A stretch of DNA of 64,000 nucleotides from Adineta steineri (Eukaryota > Rotifera > Eurotatoria > Adinetida > Adinetidae): contig CAJNOI010000041.1 in the NCBI GenBank assembly GCA_905250115.1, forward strand, positions 513,606-577,605, written 5' to 3'. The notes under the pieces were generated by a model, which saw nothing but the letters and a program-made list of their open reading frames with translations, did not search any database and had not been told where the DNA came from. Positions 30,400 to 44,700 of the stretch are shown here, in pieces (the first letter of the stretch is position 1; each line of letters starts with the position of its first letter). A program made the position numbers and the translations under genes.

Positions 30400-30977
30400 T
30401 TAGAATCGTAATTTTTGGAAGAACCATTTATGTTTGCCTGTTTTGTATCTAGAAAATAAAAATAATAAGAAAAAAACGAATTAGGAATTAAAAATTTTAT
30501 TTTACCGTTCTTCGAATTTTTCTTTAGCATCTCGAAGAGCTTTTCGTCGGAGGCCAGCATCACGAAATACTTCCTTATTAATTAAACTTTTTTCAAAGTT
30601 AATATCAACAGTATATCTAAAAGTAAACATATTTTTATTAATAATAAATTAAATTCAACAAAAAAATCATTACCGAGTAGCCATTAAATGATTATAGTTA
30701 ATAACTTTAACGAATGGTTTGATTTTATTTCGTCGTGCTTGTTTCTTTTTTCCCATTCGTTTGGTTACTTTACGTGGATAACGTGAAATACCAGCAACAA
30801 GTGCATGACCATATCCACGTTCGTTACTACCTTCATCATGTGGCTAAATAAAATGAAAGATTTATAAACGAAAATTTTAATGAAATAAATCCATACTTTA
30901 ATAACTACAGCCTTGCGACCAGCATAACGGCCAGCTAAGACAATGACTACTTTCTGACTTTTCATAATTTTCACCAT
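30400..30977 (-). CDS. RPL27: 60S ribosomal protein eL27
   Basis: Four exons (30977-30897, 30843-30674, 30616-30506, 30448-30400) give 136 aa, the same length as human eL27. Seen: [20 protein letters not shown] at the start, [40 protein letters not shown], and the last exon's [15 protein letters not shown] followed by TAA. The final 16 residues come from a 49-bp exon that is easily missed: reading through the donor at 30505 gives a false, shorter protein. A TTTTAG acceptor (31001-31000) lies 23 nt upstream of the ATG. The gene heads a minus-strand run with SPG7 and FAXDC2. Confidence 0.96.
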
Positions 30978-32410
30978 GATTGATGTTATTATCGAAGATC
31001 TAAAATTGAATTAAGAGTTTTAGTAAATTTCTAATGTATGTTAAAAGAAAATAACAATAATAACAAATGGATATGGATGATGTAAAGTTTTCTAATTTGA
31101 TTGGTTTATATTTCTGGCCTGTCGGCCTCTGCAAGTATATATACGAAGGATTTTTATAGAAAATTTCATTGATTATTTAAACAACCAATCGAATTCGAAC
31201 GTTATAGTACGATGATTGAATTGAAAGATACAATCGAAAATGTCGTTTTACTAATGTATTATTAATTGAGATCGAAATCAAAGAAAAGAAAAAGAAAGTA
31301 TTGCATTCGATTATGAATTAGTATGAGAAATAAGTTGAAAATTAAATCAATGATATTTTATTCTTTCTTTTTTAATCATAATATAACAATACTTTTTTAT
31401 ATTTATTAATTATAATTTGACACTTGCATAAATTAATATATATTTAATGCATTAATGGAATGAATTTATGTCTAACAGCAGACAAAAGTCTCATTTCGTT
31501 AATTATTAACATACTATAAAATAACTAAATTGTAACACAATGCACTATTTAAACATAATATATTCAGCGATAACAAGATTTATTTATTAACATAAATGCA
31601 AAAACAAAAAGTTCTTAGTTTTTGTTTCACAGTATTGTCATTTTATAGTGTCTATCAGATCGAATGAATAGTAGTTATTATTAGTAAACAGACAAGATTT
31701 TCTAGATGAGTAGAGTATAATCACATACATAGATATACGAACAAACTAGTTTGAATAAAAATTGTATCTGAAAATTATGACATAAACACGTAAGTAGAAT
31801 TTTTGTGTATATGTAAATATTTATAGTCGGCTTATTTGTTACAGTGTAATTTTATATTTAAGAAAATAATGTGAGAATTGAGATAAATCAAAGTTTTTCT
31901 AAGATGATTGTAGACTTAAGTGTTAAAATATCTCGAGAATTTTTATATTGTTACATATACATAGAAGATATAGATTTGGTTAATCATTGTTCGTTTCTAT
32001 TCTTATTTATTTTCATATGAATTGTAAGTGATTGATAAGACAAAAAATAATATATTTATTTTTATTCACGTAAACTGATGATCATTAAGTCTTAGCAGTA
32101 CAGAATATGTTCAAATACAACAGGAGAAAAAAAAGAAGAGCATAAAGAAAGATTTAATAGATATATTCTACTCATAGATATCAGCGAGAACAGAATATTA
32201 CAAGACATGAGAAGTGATATACCAAAGTAAAAAAAAACCATAAAATGAAGAAACCTAGATAGATAATCGATATAAAAAAGAAAAGAATCCGGAAAAATGC
32301 AGAGAAGTTAAATCTCCTCCATATCATAGTTTGGAATAGAAGAATTGGAAGAAATTCATTCGATATTTCTTTCAAACACTGATCTTTTATCAACTTCAGA
32401 TGTTATAGTA
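30978..32410. other. Divergent intergenic spacer
   Basis: Spacer between RPL27 and the MICU-like gene, likely holding both promoters. AT-rich, with no recognisable gene or repeat. Confidence 0.5.
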
Positions 32411-35254
32411 ATGAATAATATTTTTGTAAAATATTGGAAAACATTTGCTATTGCAAGTGCATCTCTAACATCGTCTTATTTTTACTCTCAATATGATAAA
32501 TCTCCTCGAAAAGATCGTATATTATCTGCGTTAACAGTTCAAGCTGCAGAACATGTAAGTTGAATTAAATTTTTTATTAATTTAATAATACTTATTTTTA
32601 TTCAAGGAACGTCGAAATTTGGGAAAAACATTGGCAAAATATCGACATCTTCCACATAAAAAAGATCTAGATGACGACGATGATGAGGAGGAGGAAGACG
32701 ACGACGATGAAAACAATAACGATGAACTTGATAGAGCCGATGAAAAGGTGAAAAATATTCGTGAAAAACGTTTTCGTGACTTTAGTTCACTTGAATACAA
32801 TGGTGAAATATATATGGTAGTTTACTTCTGTTTAAGAAATATTTAATTAAAATAAATTATTTTAGACACCACTCGATTTTCTCGAATCAATTATTACAGA
32901 TCGACCTAGACGTATGAAAATAATAAAAATTAAAATATTGAATTCAATTCAATTGAATTTTCTTAGCTCGTATTGGTCGTCGACAACTAACGGAACAAAT
33001 GGTCGATTCTATATTATATAATACAACACCAAAACATCGGGGATCAAAAAGATTTTTTCGAAATCTTGAAGGCGATGGTAATAATTGGAATATATCTTAC
33101 TTTCTTTTTATACTTATTTATTAAAAAGGTCTGATCTCATATTCGGAATATATTTTTCTTCTGGTAATTTTGACAAGTAAGATCTACTACTTTTTTTTTA
33201 TAAACATTATTCATCTTCTATTTTAGAACCGCCTTCACAATTTGAGCTTGCATTTCATATGTTTGATACCGGTGGTAAGTATTCAAAAATTATTAATTAA
33301 TAATTTCATACAGTATTGTGAGAGCATCATTTTTAGTCAAATTAAATTTGGTGTGGCCTCTTCGTAAGAATTAATTAGACCTTGTGAATCGATATTTATC
33401 CTTAATTTCTTAAGTTTTCTTATTTTGTCACACTGAGAATGTGCTCGAGATGTAGAATCCGATGAAAATATTAATAACACTTTAGATTTATATAATCAGA
33501 AGTTTTTTACACAATAAGGCATCGACAAGATTTGTATGGATTACATTTCACCTTTTATTACAATTTCATTGACACATTCGATCGAGAAATAAATACAAGT
33601 GCAAGTCACAGAGACCTTCTTACTACCTTGTTTTGGACGCAATAGCAAACGTTGCAATTTAAGATCATTAAAAACAGTGTTTGGTAAACATAAGATGATG
33701 CATAATAGATATCTTCAATCTCGTTTCTGTGTTTACTTAATGGCAGATTAAGAGATATTACCATAGTTCACCTTTTTTTCTGTATAATAACATATTACAA
33801 TGAAATTTTTGTTATCTATTTAGGTGATCTCTTGATTGATAAAAATGAGTTCCTTGTGGTATATTTTCAATTTTAATATTCTACATAAATAATTGTTTTG
33901 TTCCTAGTTGGAAAAAGTCATGAGTAATAAACGTTCGACAAAACATCAAACAACAAAACATTCCGCATCTAAATCAAATCGAACTTTCAAAATAGATAAA
34001 TATTATAATGTAAGTTTCATTCATACATATATTTTCTTGTAGTTTTGATATTTGAATCTGCCATAGCCATCTTTTGTAAACTGCAATAGTATATTCAGTT
34101 GAAATATATAAAATTAGATATATTAGTGTAAAGAAACATGAAACAGCGGTATACTTCATACTGAAATTCACCTATAAAAGTTAAACTTCTTTTTAAATCA
34201 AAAGACACCCTTGCTAATACTTTCTCTTGAACAAAATCAATTTAATAAGTGTCTTTGTATAAATGTTTCTTTTACATGATAATGTGTGATAGAAAATTTT
34301 GCAAAAACCCATTCGAATTGAGTCATATTATAATTTTTAGTATGAATACAATGATCAATCGGATACAACATTACTTATTCATTTTTTTGGTAAAAATGGT
34401 CGGGATACATTGAATTATACAGAATTTAAACGGTAATTATATACATAACAAATATCATATGTATCTTATCTTTTTTTAAATTTAATATAGTTTTATGGAA
34501 AATTTTCAAATGGAAATACTTGAAATTGAATTTACAGAATTTTCACATGGTTTCAAAACAATATCCGGTGTAGATTTTGCTTCAATGCTTTTGCGTTATA
34601 CAAATTTTGATCATGATATGAAAAAACTCATCCTAAGAAGAGTCAAAAAATCACATGTCGAACCGAATGTATGACGAAATAGATTGTTTTTTGTTTCTCT
34701 TTAATTCATTTTCTAAAAAATATAGGTAATTACATTTGAAGAATTTAAGCATTTTTTCACATTTCTTAATAATCTTGACGAATTTAATATTGCTATGCGT
34801 TTTCATCAATTATCAAATAAACCAATTTCTCAAGGTAAAAATTTATTGCATTAAAAATAAAAAAATATTTCGTTCTCTATTTTTCTAGCGGAATTTCAAC
34901 GAGCAGCTAAAATTTCTACAGGCTTTGAACTTGAATCTCATATAATTGCTCTTCTTTTTCTAATTTTCGATGCTGATGGTGATCAACATTTGTAAATAAT
35001 TATTCTTTTTTTTATATTTGTATGATACTATCTTTGTATTTTGTTTATAGAGGTTATGATGAATTTATGGCTGTTATGAAAGATCGAATATCGCGTGGTT
35101 TTCAAGTTAGTACTTCATTCTATACATTGATTTATTCTTGATAAATTCATTATTTTTACAGAAAAATGATCACAGTGAAATATCAAACTCAAAATTTCAA
35201 CAATTTAAACACTGTCTTCGTGAACATGCTAAGTATGATGCTGCAGCTACTTAG
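32411..35254 (+). CDS. MICU3: Mitochondrial calcium uptake protein, MICU2/3-like
   Basis: EF-hand regulator of the mitochondrial calcium uniporter, in the intermembrane space (family knowledge). Fourteen exons join in frame to 457 aa: 32411-32554, 32607-32816, 32866-32911, 32967-33077, 33129-33176, 33227-33274, 33824-33858, 33908-34009, 34341-34432, 34491-34668, 34726-34834, 34889-34991, 35051-35105, 35162-35254. MICU3-type stretches: FSSLEYNGEIYMTPLDFLES, GLISYSEYIFLLVILT, TTLLIHFFGKNGRDTLNY, FMENFQMEILEIEF, and the KDRISRGFQ region. The first EF loop (DTGGDLLIDKNE) lacks the usual acidic residue at position 3; the second (DADGDQHLGYDE) looks canonical. A dense Asp/Glu tract lies at about residues 66-82. 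MICU2 orthology cannot be excluded. A CTTCAG acceptor lies just upstream. Confidence 0.9.
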
Positions 35255-36403
35255 AATTAAATATTATTTAATACTTATTCTATTTGCATGTACATATATA
35301 TTTATATATTTATTTTGTTTATAATAATTAGTTTTTAATTTTTTTTTATAAATATTTTATTAGTAAAAAAACTCACAATACTTCATATACGCTATACTAT
35401 GCAAACTAACCTAAAGTCTAACAAAGAATTTTATTTTTTCTTGTTACATAAGTTATTTTGCTTTTTCTCTCAGATCGATTATCGATCGCAAAAAAGTCTT
35501 TTTATATGTTCTTAACTTATTTATTCCAACATTAATAAATATTTTTAATAATTGCAATATCATACTAAATAATGCATTAAATATATTTTAAATACGATTC
35601 AATATTAAAAAACATAATGGTATATTGATGCAATGTGTACAAACTAATTGAAAAATATATGGGATATTTCTTTAGATCAATGCCTTGTATTTTATAAATT
35701 AAAAACAAATAATAGCATGTTTGTATAGGATGCTCGAGGTTACAGGAATGACTCATACTGTTATACAATAAAAAAAAAGAAATGAAGCGTGAAGACCTAA
35801 TCCATGATTCGTTTCTTATATAACACAAAAAAATATATATATATATTTGTTTGAGTGACACGGCAAAGCATGATATCAGGTTGTGTATATATTATATACT
35901 GTTGATGTGTTGTATTCTTAGGTTAGACAATAAGATCAATCGAAATAGACTTCAGCTAAGTATATATATAACTTGCTAGTTCTTGCCATGAATCAAATGC
36001 TTTATAAACAACATATATTAATACTGAATAATTTTTATATCAATTATATTATTTCTCATAATTCATTAACATATTATAATCTATATAAGATTGCTTTCAT
36101 TATTGGTGATTTGATACAAATTTATAAGAAAAATACTCTTCTAGAAATTAAAATTCAGTCAGAACCTGTCGTCAAACTAAAAATATCTATTTTACAAGCT
36201 ATACAAATAATCCATTTGATAGAAAACTATTTTCTTTTCCATATCAAGAATATTATGAGTCGTTTTCTTTGATTACTTGAACGTTTTTGTTACAAAAAAA
36301 GAATTACTAAAACTAACTTTTAGTTTCGATATAGGGCATAGAAATATATTTTTTATTTAAGTTTTATTTTCTAGATCAAACATTCCAAATATTTTTTAAA
36401 AAA
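35255..36403. other. Intergenic, AT-rich
   Basis: Contains the MICU 3' flank and the leader of the PARG-like gene. A 95-codon plus-strand frame from an ATG at about 35988 to 36272 has no recognisable motif and a composition driven by A+T; I do not call it. A TTTTCTAG acceptor at 36373-36374 precedes the next gene's ATG by 29 nt. Confidence 0.45.
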
Positions 36404-37672
36404 ATGGCAGTATACTATAAATTAGGAATAAAATCTTTTTCTGAATCTAAAGATCGAATTATTCGTAATAATCAGAATAATAATCAATTCATTGATACAA
36501 TAGAAAATGCTAATTTTATTAATGGTTATGATTTATTTACTTATTCTCCGGCTAGATATCAAGATCAAAATAAGAAAGCATTATTAGATGATGTAATTCA
36601 AAATAAAAGATATATTCCCTCTAGACAAGATATATTAATAGCACGTTTTTATCCAAAACCATTACCAAATTATTATACATATGAACAACATAGTGACATA
36701 TCAAAAACATATGCATTTATTCCAAATACATTTGATTATATACCATCAGATGAAGTAAATGCTATTGATTGGCATATGAACTTTGCTAATTATGATATTT
36801 TTTCATATTATCATGGTAGTCTACTTGCTCAAGATGAATTACAAGTCCTTGAATGTCCACAATTAGCATGTTTAAGAGAATATCTTTTACAACAAAGTAA
36901 TCAAAATAATGGTGATAAACCTTTTAGTACACGTGTTATGGAAAATAATTTACCTTATCCGATCTTAATTAGTAATACTGAACGTGCTATTGATCTAAAT
37001 ACAGCGAATTTATATGGTAAGAAGTTACATCTAAGACAGAATATAAATATCTATTAATTTTATACTCAGATTTATTGTAAATGATAATATTTTCTATACA
37101 TAGGTAATAGTTTTTCAAATTCATCTAAATCAACTGTTTTAAAATCATATAAATATCTTAATCCATCTCAGATTATTAATATTGTTGCAATTGAAGCACC
37201 TAAATATGGTCAAGGTTCATATACAATTCAACAAATTGAATATATACTTCAAGCATGTCTTACAGCTTATTCAGCAGCTAAAACATTAGCAAATACGACG
37301 TATATATTAAATAAACAAAAATCGGCAAAAATGCCATTAAAAACATACATTCATACAGGTAAACAAATTCACTTCATTTATCAAAGAAATCAAAATAATT
37401 CTATTTTATAATAAATAGGTTGGTTTGGTTGTGGAGCTTATGGTGGTAATCGAGCAATAATGATTGTATTACAAATCTTAGCAGCTAAAATGGCTGGTAT
37501 TGAAAAAATTATATTTCATACAGTTACAGATAATTGTCAACAAGAAATACAGAATGCAGAAACTTGTTTGAAAAATCTTTTTGATAATGATCATAAACCC
37601 TTATCAATAAATGAACTTATTACAAAGATTGTTAATGAACATTTTCAATGGGGTTTTAGCAATGGAACATAG
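36404..37672 (+). CDS. PARG-like macrodomain protein (predicted poly(ADP-ribose) glycohydrolase)
   Basis: Three exons (36404-37016, 37104-37358, 37419-37672) give 373 aa. Two features match the PARG catalytic fold. One is the acidic signature SLLAQDELQVLECPQL around residue 143, where PARG has QEE. The other is the loop HTGWFGCGAYGGNRAIMIVL near residue 289, where PARG has NWGCGAFGG. A DWHMNFANYDIF stretch lies just before the acidic motif. By family it would hydrolyse ADP-ribose polymers. The protein is far shorter than animal PARG, lacks the usual regulatory and accessory regions, and the QDE in place of QEE makes specificity uncertain. It more resembles compact PARG-like proteins of microbes and other eukaryotes than metazoan nuclear PARG (inference). 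Confidence 0.7.
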
Positions 37673-38750
37673 TAAATCATATTATTTTATTTTTATTTAT
37701 TTTTGACTAACAACAGATATAACCATTTTATTTCTATAACTAAACATACGTATTTCCTAATCGGTAAATAAACATAAAAGTTTCTCTATTTAATGATGTA
37801 ATTCGACAAGTTCTGATTGTGTTTCTCTTTCAATAACTACATGGTATGAGAAAAGTAAATGAGCTAAAGAATCTTGAATTTGATTCGAAATGTATTAAAA
37901 GAAATATCTTACGGATTTATTATTATATTATTCGTTAGTTTACTTTCTTCTTTTGGCATAAAGACTAATTAGAGAATCAAATAGTACAGATCTATTCAAC
38001 TGTGTAGAATGCATAAAACTATTTTTCACAATGATACCACTGTAAATTTCAGAAGCAATAATAAAAGACTTTGTAATAAACGGAAGTATATCAAAATCAG
38101 TATTAATCGTATCATGCAGAAAGACTTATAGCAATAGTTTAATATTCGGTAGAAAAGTTTGATGCGCTCTATTATGATACAATACTTTGTCTTATGAATC
38201 GATCTCAATAAAATATGATATAAAAAGACTTTTAAATAATTCAGTATTTCTTGATAAAAATGACTACTCGCCATTTCTAGTAGATTTTTTCTTAACTTCA
38301 TTTTTTATTATTGTTCTAAGTGAATATGTATCAATATTTAAATGATTTGAGTTTAGATCTTATCAAATTATAATCCTTACTTTATTTGATAATGACAGAC
38401 AGCATTTTTCATGAATTTCGATGTAATAGAGAATTTAGTATTCACTATTATCTGATGACAAAAGCTATATAAACTTTATTATTCAGCAGAGGTTCAACTT
38501 ATATCTATAACTACTTGAATACTTTGAAATTTCTAACTTGAATGTGGGTGAGTAGATATGGGTGCGGGATGAAGAAAACACACCCACACCCGCCCACACC
38601 CTTCAAATCTACTCTTTATTTTACGGTATTTTTCAAACAGTATATTTTATTTATATCTATCAAGGAGATTTCTTTGATTGAAATGCAGAAATAAATCATA
38701 TCTATATATAAAATTCGAATATAAAAAAACTGCATGTAAAATAAATATAG
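37673..38750. other. Convergent intergenic spacer with mini-palindrome copy E
   Basis: Between the 3' ends of the PARG-like and PHKB genes. The only notable feature is the G/C element at 38544-38601, annotated separately. A minus-strand frame at 38026-38301 is low-complexity. Confidence 0.45.
38544..38601. repeat. G-arm/C-arm mini-palindrome, copy E
   Basis: The G arm 38544-38568 (GTGGGTGAG...TGGGTGCGGG) is followed by the C arm 38579-38601 (CACACCCACACCCGCCC...). GTGGGTG at 38544-38550 pairs with CACCCAC at 38581-38587, and the flanks TTGAA/TTCAA are also inverted. No clear direct repeat flanks it. The C arm reads as two to three degenerate CCCACA units. Confidence 0.6.
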
Positions 38751-41700
38751 CTATGAGATTTTGCAAATGTCAGTATTTGTACTCATATTTAAATCAATAC
38801 CATCGGCTTTTTGAATATTTGCATTAAATAAATAATTGATAATGACACGGACCATATAACCAGTTGAACCACCAACAAGCTGAATCGGTAAATTATAAAA
38901 ATCTTTATACGGATCTTTCGAATTTGTTTGTTGTTGATATAATTTTACAGCTTCATTTATTAAATAATCCACATCAAGTGTTTCAGTAAAACGTAATTCC
39001 GAATTACGTTTTAATAAAACATTTATTAATTCAAACATCTGAAATATATATGTGTATATATCAAGATGAATAAAATGAAAAAACAATTTACTTCGACAAC
39101 AAGACATCGATAGGCTGGATCAGATATTCGACTGAGCATTTCTTCAATTTTTAATGAAAAATTTAATTCATAATCAGTCATATCAGATAATGTTGGTTGC
39201 TAAAAAGAATAAATCATAATTCAACCGTTCTTTTTTTTTTAATCTTTGAAAATCTACTTGTGGAAGAAGAGCATCACATAATTTTATTCCACCTGGTGTT
39301 CGTTCAAGTATTGACCAAACATGTTCAAAAAAATCAGCTGGAACACGACACAATGCTCCATCCATCTGACGTTTTTGAAAAGAGGAACTAATTTTAAATA
39401 GAAAAAAAACCGTTTAGTCTTTTATGAAATAAATTATTTTCTCTTTTTACCGTTGTTCAACATCACCAGCAGTTGGTGGTGTTGCTTGTTGTGAATCACT
39501 TGTTAAAACATAAAAAACTAATTGCTTAATTTCATTTGGTGATAATGTATTTAATGTCTTTTCATAAAATATAATTAGAAAAGAAATGCAGGAAAAAAAA
39601 ATATTTACCGCAGGATCTTCAGCATCTACACTCGAATGTTCCAAACCGAGTTTCATCGCTTGAAAAAGCCATCTATTGAATAGAAAGTAGAATATAACAG
39701 TAGTTCACGGATAATGAATCGTATCAAATACAAGAATATAGCTAGTGTTGTCTTTAGAAAAAAAACTTTCAATATATCTGTTATATTTTCTTACCCCAGT
39801 CGTAGTTTGAGAATGCCATTAAAAAGTTGCTAGAAAAAAAAATAGAGAAAACATTTTAAAAATAGTATTAGATTTCAACAAACCGGAGATGTTAACATAA
39901 AAACAGACACATTAATAAGTATTTCTTGTAATAAAACAGCATGAAATATACTATTGCCAAATACTTTTTCATCGTAAAGTATCTTAAAAATTTCATTTGG
40001 ACGTATCTAAATAAAAAAGGCATACAAATTTGATTATCGATCAATAATATAATATACTGGTTTATCAATGATTGTTTCTTCGTGACCGAAAACTCCAATT
40101 GTAACCTTAAACATATCGAATCAATAGTTAAATAATACATATTTTGAAAACTTACTGTTTTCCCTCGTACAAGTAAATTTGTTACTGATGGAGCTAAACT
40201 GTCCACCATTTTATGTAAAAGACTTGAGACAAAACGAATAACAGCCCTAAAAATAAACTTGTTTTTGGTTTATTTAAATTTCGTTTGTTTTTACCAATGT
40301 TGCCATGTTGCTGCTTCTTTTAATAAATGTTCAAGATGATTTTTAACACGATAATTTTCTTTAATCATCCAATCAAGACCACCAGTTTTATATAACTCAT
40401 AAGTAGCTAATGCATGTTTTTTTAATGAACCTAATGATATATCCGTATTACAAATAAATTCACGTAATTCTTCTTCAGTACGATCTTTAAAGTCCTAAAT
40501 ATATTTAAAGAAGTAAAAAAATTCAATATCATTTCTATTGAATAAAATTCTAGAAGAAATTTACAACTGACTTTTTAACTAATGATAGAACCATCTAATT
40601 GATCTATATAGATGCATCTCACAGTCAAGTATTCATTAGAATTTAATGTTAGAAAAAAGTATAAGAAAAGGATGTATAGTATCGATAGTAACAGTTTGCA
40701 CATGACGATTATTAAAAATCGTAGATATCACTATTAAAATAATGTGAACTGAAGCATTATTTGATAAAAATATCAGATCAGTAACATAAAATAATAAAAA
40801 AATTAACTGTACATTTATTTCTGCTCACAGTCTACTTTTACGATCTATTTTCTCTTTTGGATGATTATACATACACTATTGATATAATCAATATCTTCAG
40901 AAATAAAAGGTGTCTTTGATACATCTGTTAATGATTTATATTGACCGATTTCCGATGTATTCTTATATTCATGAACAGCAACCGATTGCCAATCAATAGC
41001 TGTACATATTGAATTATTTAAAAAATCTAAATGTTCAATACAAGCACTTGATATCGCAGTCTAAAGAAACATAAAGATTGATTTTTTGTTTTTTCAATTA
41101 TTGATCTAGAATCTATACTTGTAAACGTTCAAGTCGTACAAATATATTTGTTCCAAGTTTTCCATTACGAATTGATGTTAATAATTCTAGAAGATCTGAT
41201 TTTTGTGGACCTCTAAAATAAATTTCATGTTAGAGAAAAAAAAAGATCCAGAAAATCAAAGATCTATACCGTAGATGACGTTCACGTAACATCATTAAAT
41301 ATATTGGTCGACCTTTAAGACGCCAACATTTAGTTAAAAACTCAAAATCACTCTAAATAAATAACATCAAATTTCAATACATATTCAAGAAGTTGTTTTT
41401 TATTAAAAACAAAATTACTTACTCGAATGTTATCCAACAATAGAGTCATATCACTTGACATATAAAAATCATTCGTTTCAAATGTTAATGGATAACACAG
41501 AACAGTTTTCGAGCATATTCTATAAGTCTAATATAAAACATGTATTTCATAATATTATCTGAATATTTTTACTTTACAAGTACCAAGCACACCAACAGGT
41601 CGATCAGGACGACCACTAAAGCCAAACTTTTTATTTATACCTAAATTTGTATATGCCTAAAATATTCAATGAAAAAAATAAACTATTTATTATTTTAGTT

Positions 41701-44700
41701 TTTAAACAAAGAAGCTTATACTTTAACTAATTCTGATGGTGGCCATATTAAAATTGGTTCAACTTGTTTTGGTGTTTGCGTTTGAATACCATATGTTGCT
41801 AAAACTTGTTGTAAACGAACAGATTCTGAGATAGCAACAACATGTATCACTAAATCGGAAAATGTGACCTAATATATAAATAACATATCTTTTGTTTATA
41901 TTGATTTTTATGGAAAAATATTTTTTGTTACATTTGCTGGTACAACTCCAGTAGTTTGTTGTTTTGGATAAACTGGATCATATGCCGAACTTGTAATTAA
42001 TTTTGGTATATTTGGAGTATATTGATAACGTAATGAATCCTAATTATATGAATAATTAAAATGAAAGATTTTAAAAATAGAATATCTACTTGTATAGATG
42101 AATATCGAGAATTTGCTTTTGGTCGATCACTTGGTGGTAAATAACGTCGAATTGGATCAAGATCGGTGATTGTTAATAATTTATCAACTGAAAAATAATT
42201 ATTAAAATTCATATTAAATTATTTTATATAAATCTTACCAAGTAATTGACAAATAATCCAAACAGATTGACCAAAAAGAAAGAAATTTCCATAAAGAATT
42301 TCAGAACTACAAGCAAATGGTAACTGTTGATTGTTACCACGTTCACTAGCTTCACTTTGTGCACTACTATGTAGTCTTGAATGATCAACATAATAATGAT
42401 GCACCATCATTTCACCTACATTAAACAAAGAAAAATACTTTTTAAACTAAATTCAATCATAGACACTAACACTACATTTCAATAGGTACAACACATTTCA
42501 TGCGGCTATTGAGTATCAAATATAAGGAAAAAACTCATTTTAACGCAAAGAAAGCATAAGATAAATAATATTATCTTTGATAAATATTAAAATAAAATAA
42601 AAACCGAGAGGAGGATCAATCATTGATACTAACTAATGGAAAACAACAATTTGACTTTTAACAACAAAATGTATAAGTAATAAACGATCTTATCATACAA
42701 ATATTTTGTAGTGAAGACAAATCTTGCTGTCCTTTACTACTACAAGATGAATTTGCTTCCGTATCACTAATAATTGAATTCATACAATCGAATACTGTAT
42801 GGATTATATTCGTTACAAAATATTCTCTGACATATAATTACAATTATATTACCTTCAGTTGTATGTCGTAGCAAGGGATTCAAGGCTGCCATATATTCAT
42901 CAACTTGTGCTTGATTATTTTTAAATATACCTGTAGAAAAAAAAACAATTAATTAGACTGAAAGATTTTTATTTTTTTTACCGTCAATAATCATGACAGC
43001 ATAGAACATTGGCCATTGACATTCGTTTTTATCAAATTTCTATAGAATTAAATACAAATAAATAGATATTGATTTTTTTCGTAAAATCAAACTTTAATTT
43101 CTGTTGCTTCATAAAATCGTTGATCTTTAGATTCTAAATCTGTATATTGTCCGTCACGTAGAAATCTTTTAAAACCATGTGTTCCTCGTAATTTTCTAAT
43201 ACATTTTCGAATTGTATTTTGTACAAGTGTTGAATCATGAACAGCAAATGTTGGCCAACTAACTGTGAGTAATAAAGCAGCATCCGTATTCTAATAATAA
43301 AAAAAATCAGTTTATTTATTTTTCGTTCTTTTTAATTTAGAAAATAATTATTACTTTCGATGCAGATTCTCGAGGTAAAAGTGTATCAAATGTTGTTCGA
43401 TTTCGATTATGTGCATCCTAAAATTTCATTTACGTTCAATTCAAAATACGTAATTATTTGACCACTTACCACATCAACATAAACTACTGACCAATTAGCT
43501 CCTTTATCACCATATAAATTAAAACCATTCATAGCTTCAAGTGCTGCTTTTGCCATACCGATTGAACTAAAATACAAATAGTATGCTATCAATATCTTAT
43601 TTATTTCAGAAGCATAGAGTTCTGATTCAAATTATGTTTGATTATTATAGACTAGTGAACAGATAACTCGTCACTATACTTTTTTTTTCGAATAATCTAT
43701 TCCCATATTTAATACACTGTTACCTTAGTTAGCAGTTAGCAAGGCATCAGCTGTCATTAGACATACGAAATTTTTTATGACGATCAACTATAATTGTATT
43801 TCTGAGACTAAAATAAAATGAAATCTGAACTTTCATGAAAAATCTAATGACAATTTATACCCAATCAGAATGTCTTATTTTCTTTTCACGAGAATATTCA
43901 ACTTAAGCTGAAAATTTTTTAAGTTAAAATTCATAACATTTTTAATTGTTTTTCTTACGTTGCATGAAGTTCACATGTGTTTGTATTATATTTACTTCCT
44001 CTTTCCCATATTCCATAATCTGGTGTACGATAAGCACGTTCAATATAAAAAATAAGTTGTTGAACAAAATTAACTTCATCCATGGAAAATATAATCTTAA
44101 ATAAAATTTTAAGTCTTCCTATGTAAAATTTTATTCGTTTTATACTTCAAGATTTGATGTTATCATTTGTACAAGTGTTAATAAATAAATTGATATCGCA
44201 CATATCTGTAATTGACCAACTTCATCAGCATCTTCAACTTCACTACCATCCAAAACATTAAATTTTGAATGTAATGCATCTTTTGGTGATTGTTCACCTT
44301 TAAATACTTCAATCTAAAGAAATATTTATATATAGAATAAAGAGATAACGTCAATATTGTCTGTTTTTTCTTCTACTTTTTTTGCTTGTCTCATCCAACA
44401 GTCAAGTATACCACGCATACATTTAACAGCGGCTTGTCCTAATTCATGTGCTCGTCCTTGATCATTATCAATTTTACAATAACATTGTCGTAATGACCAC
44501 ACAGCAGTAGCACAAAATACATTTTCAACAACATGTGCAACTTTTTTATCTGGCTCGAGATGATTAGGAAAAAGGCCAGTTGTTAAACTTTGAAAAGCAA
44601 GAATTTGACGTTTTACTTTACGATAATAATTATCTAATTTTTTTAAAATCTGTGTATGTGAATCTGAATAATGATCTTCATCACCAGCATTCCAAACTTT

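Noticed and set aside
30249-30452. Plus-strand frame downstream of RPL27
   Set aside because: It is antisense to the last RPL27 exon and its intron.
30502-30504. TAA as the end of RPL27
   Set aside because: It lies in an intron after a valid donor; the 49-bp last exon restores the conserved C-terminus and the family length.
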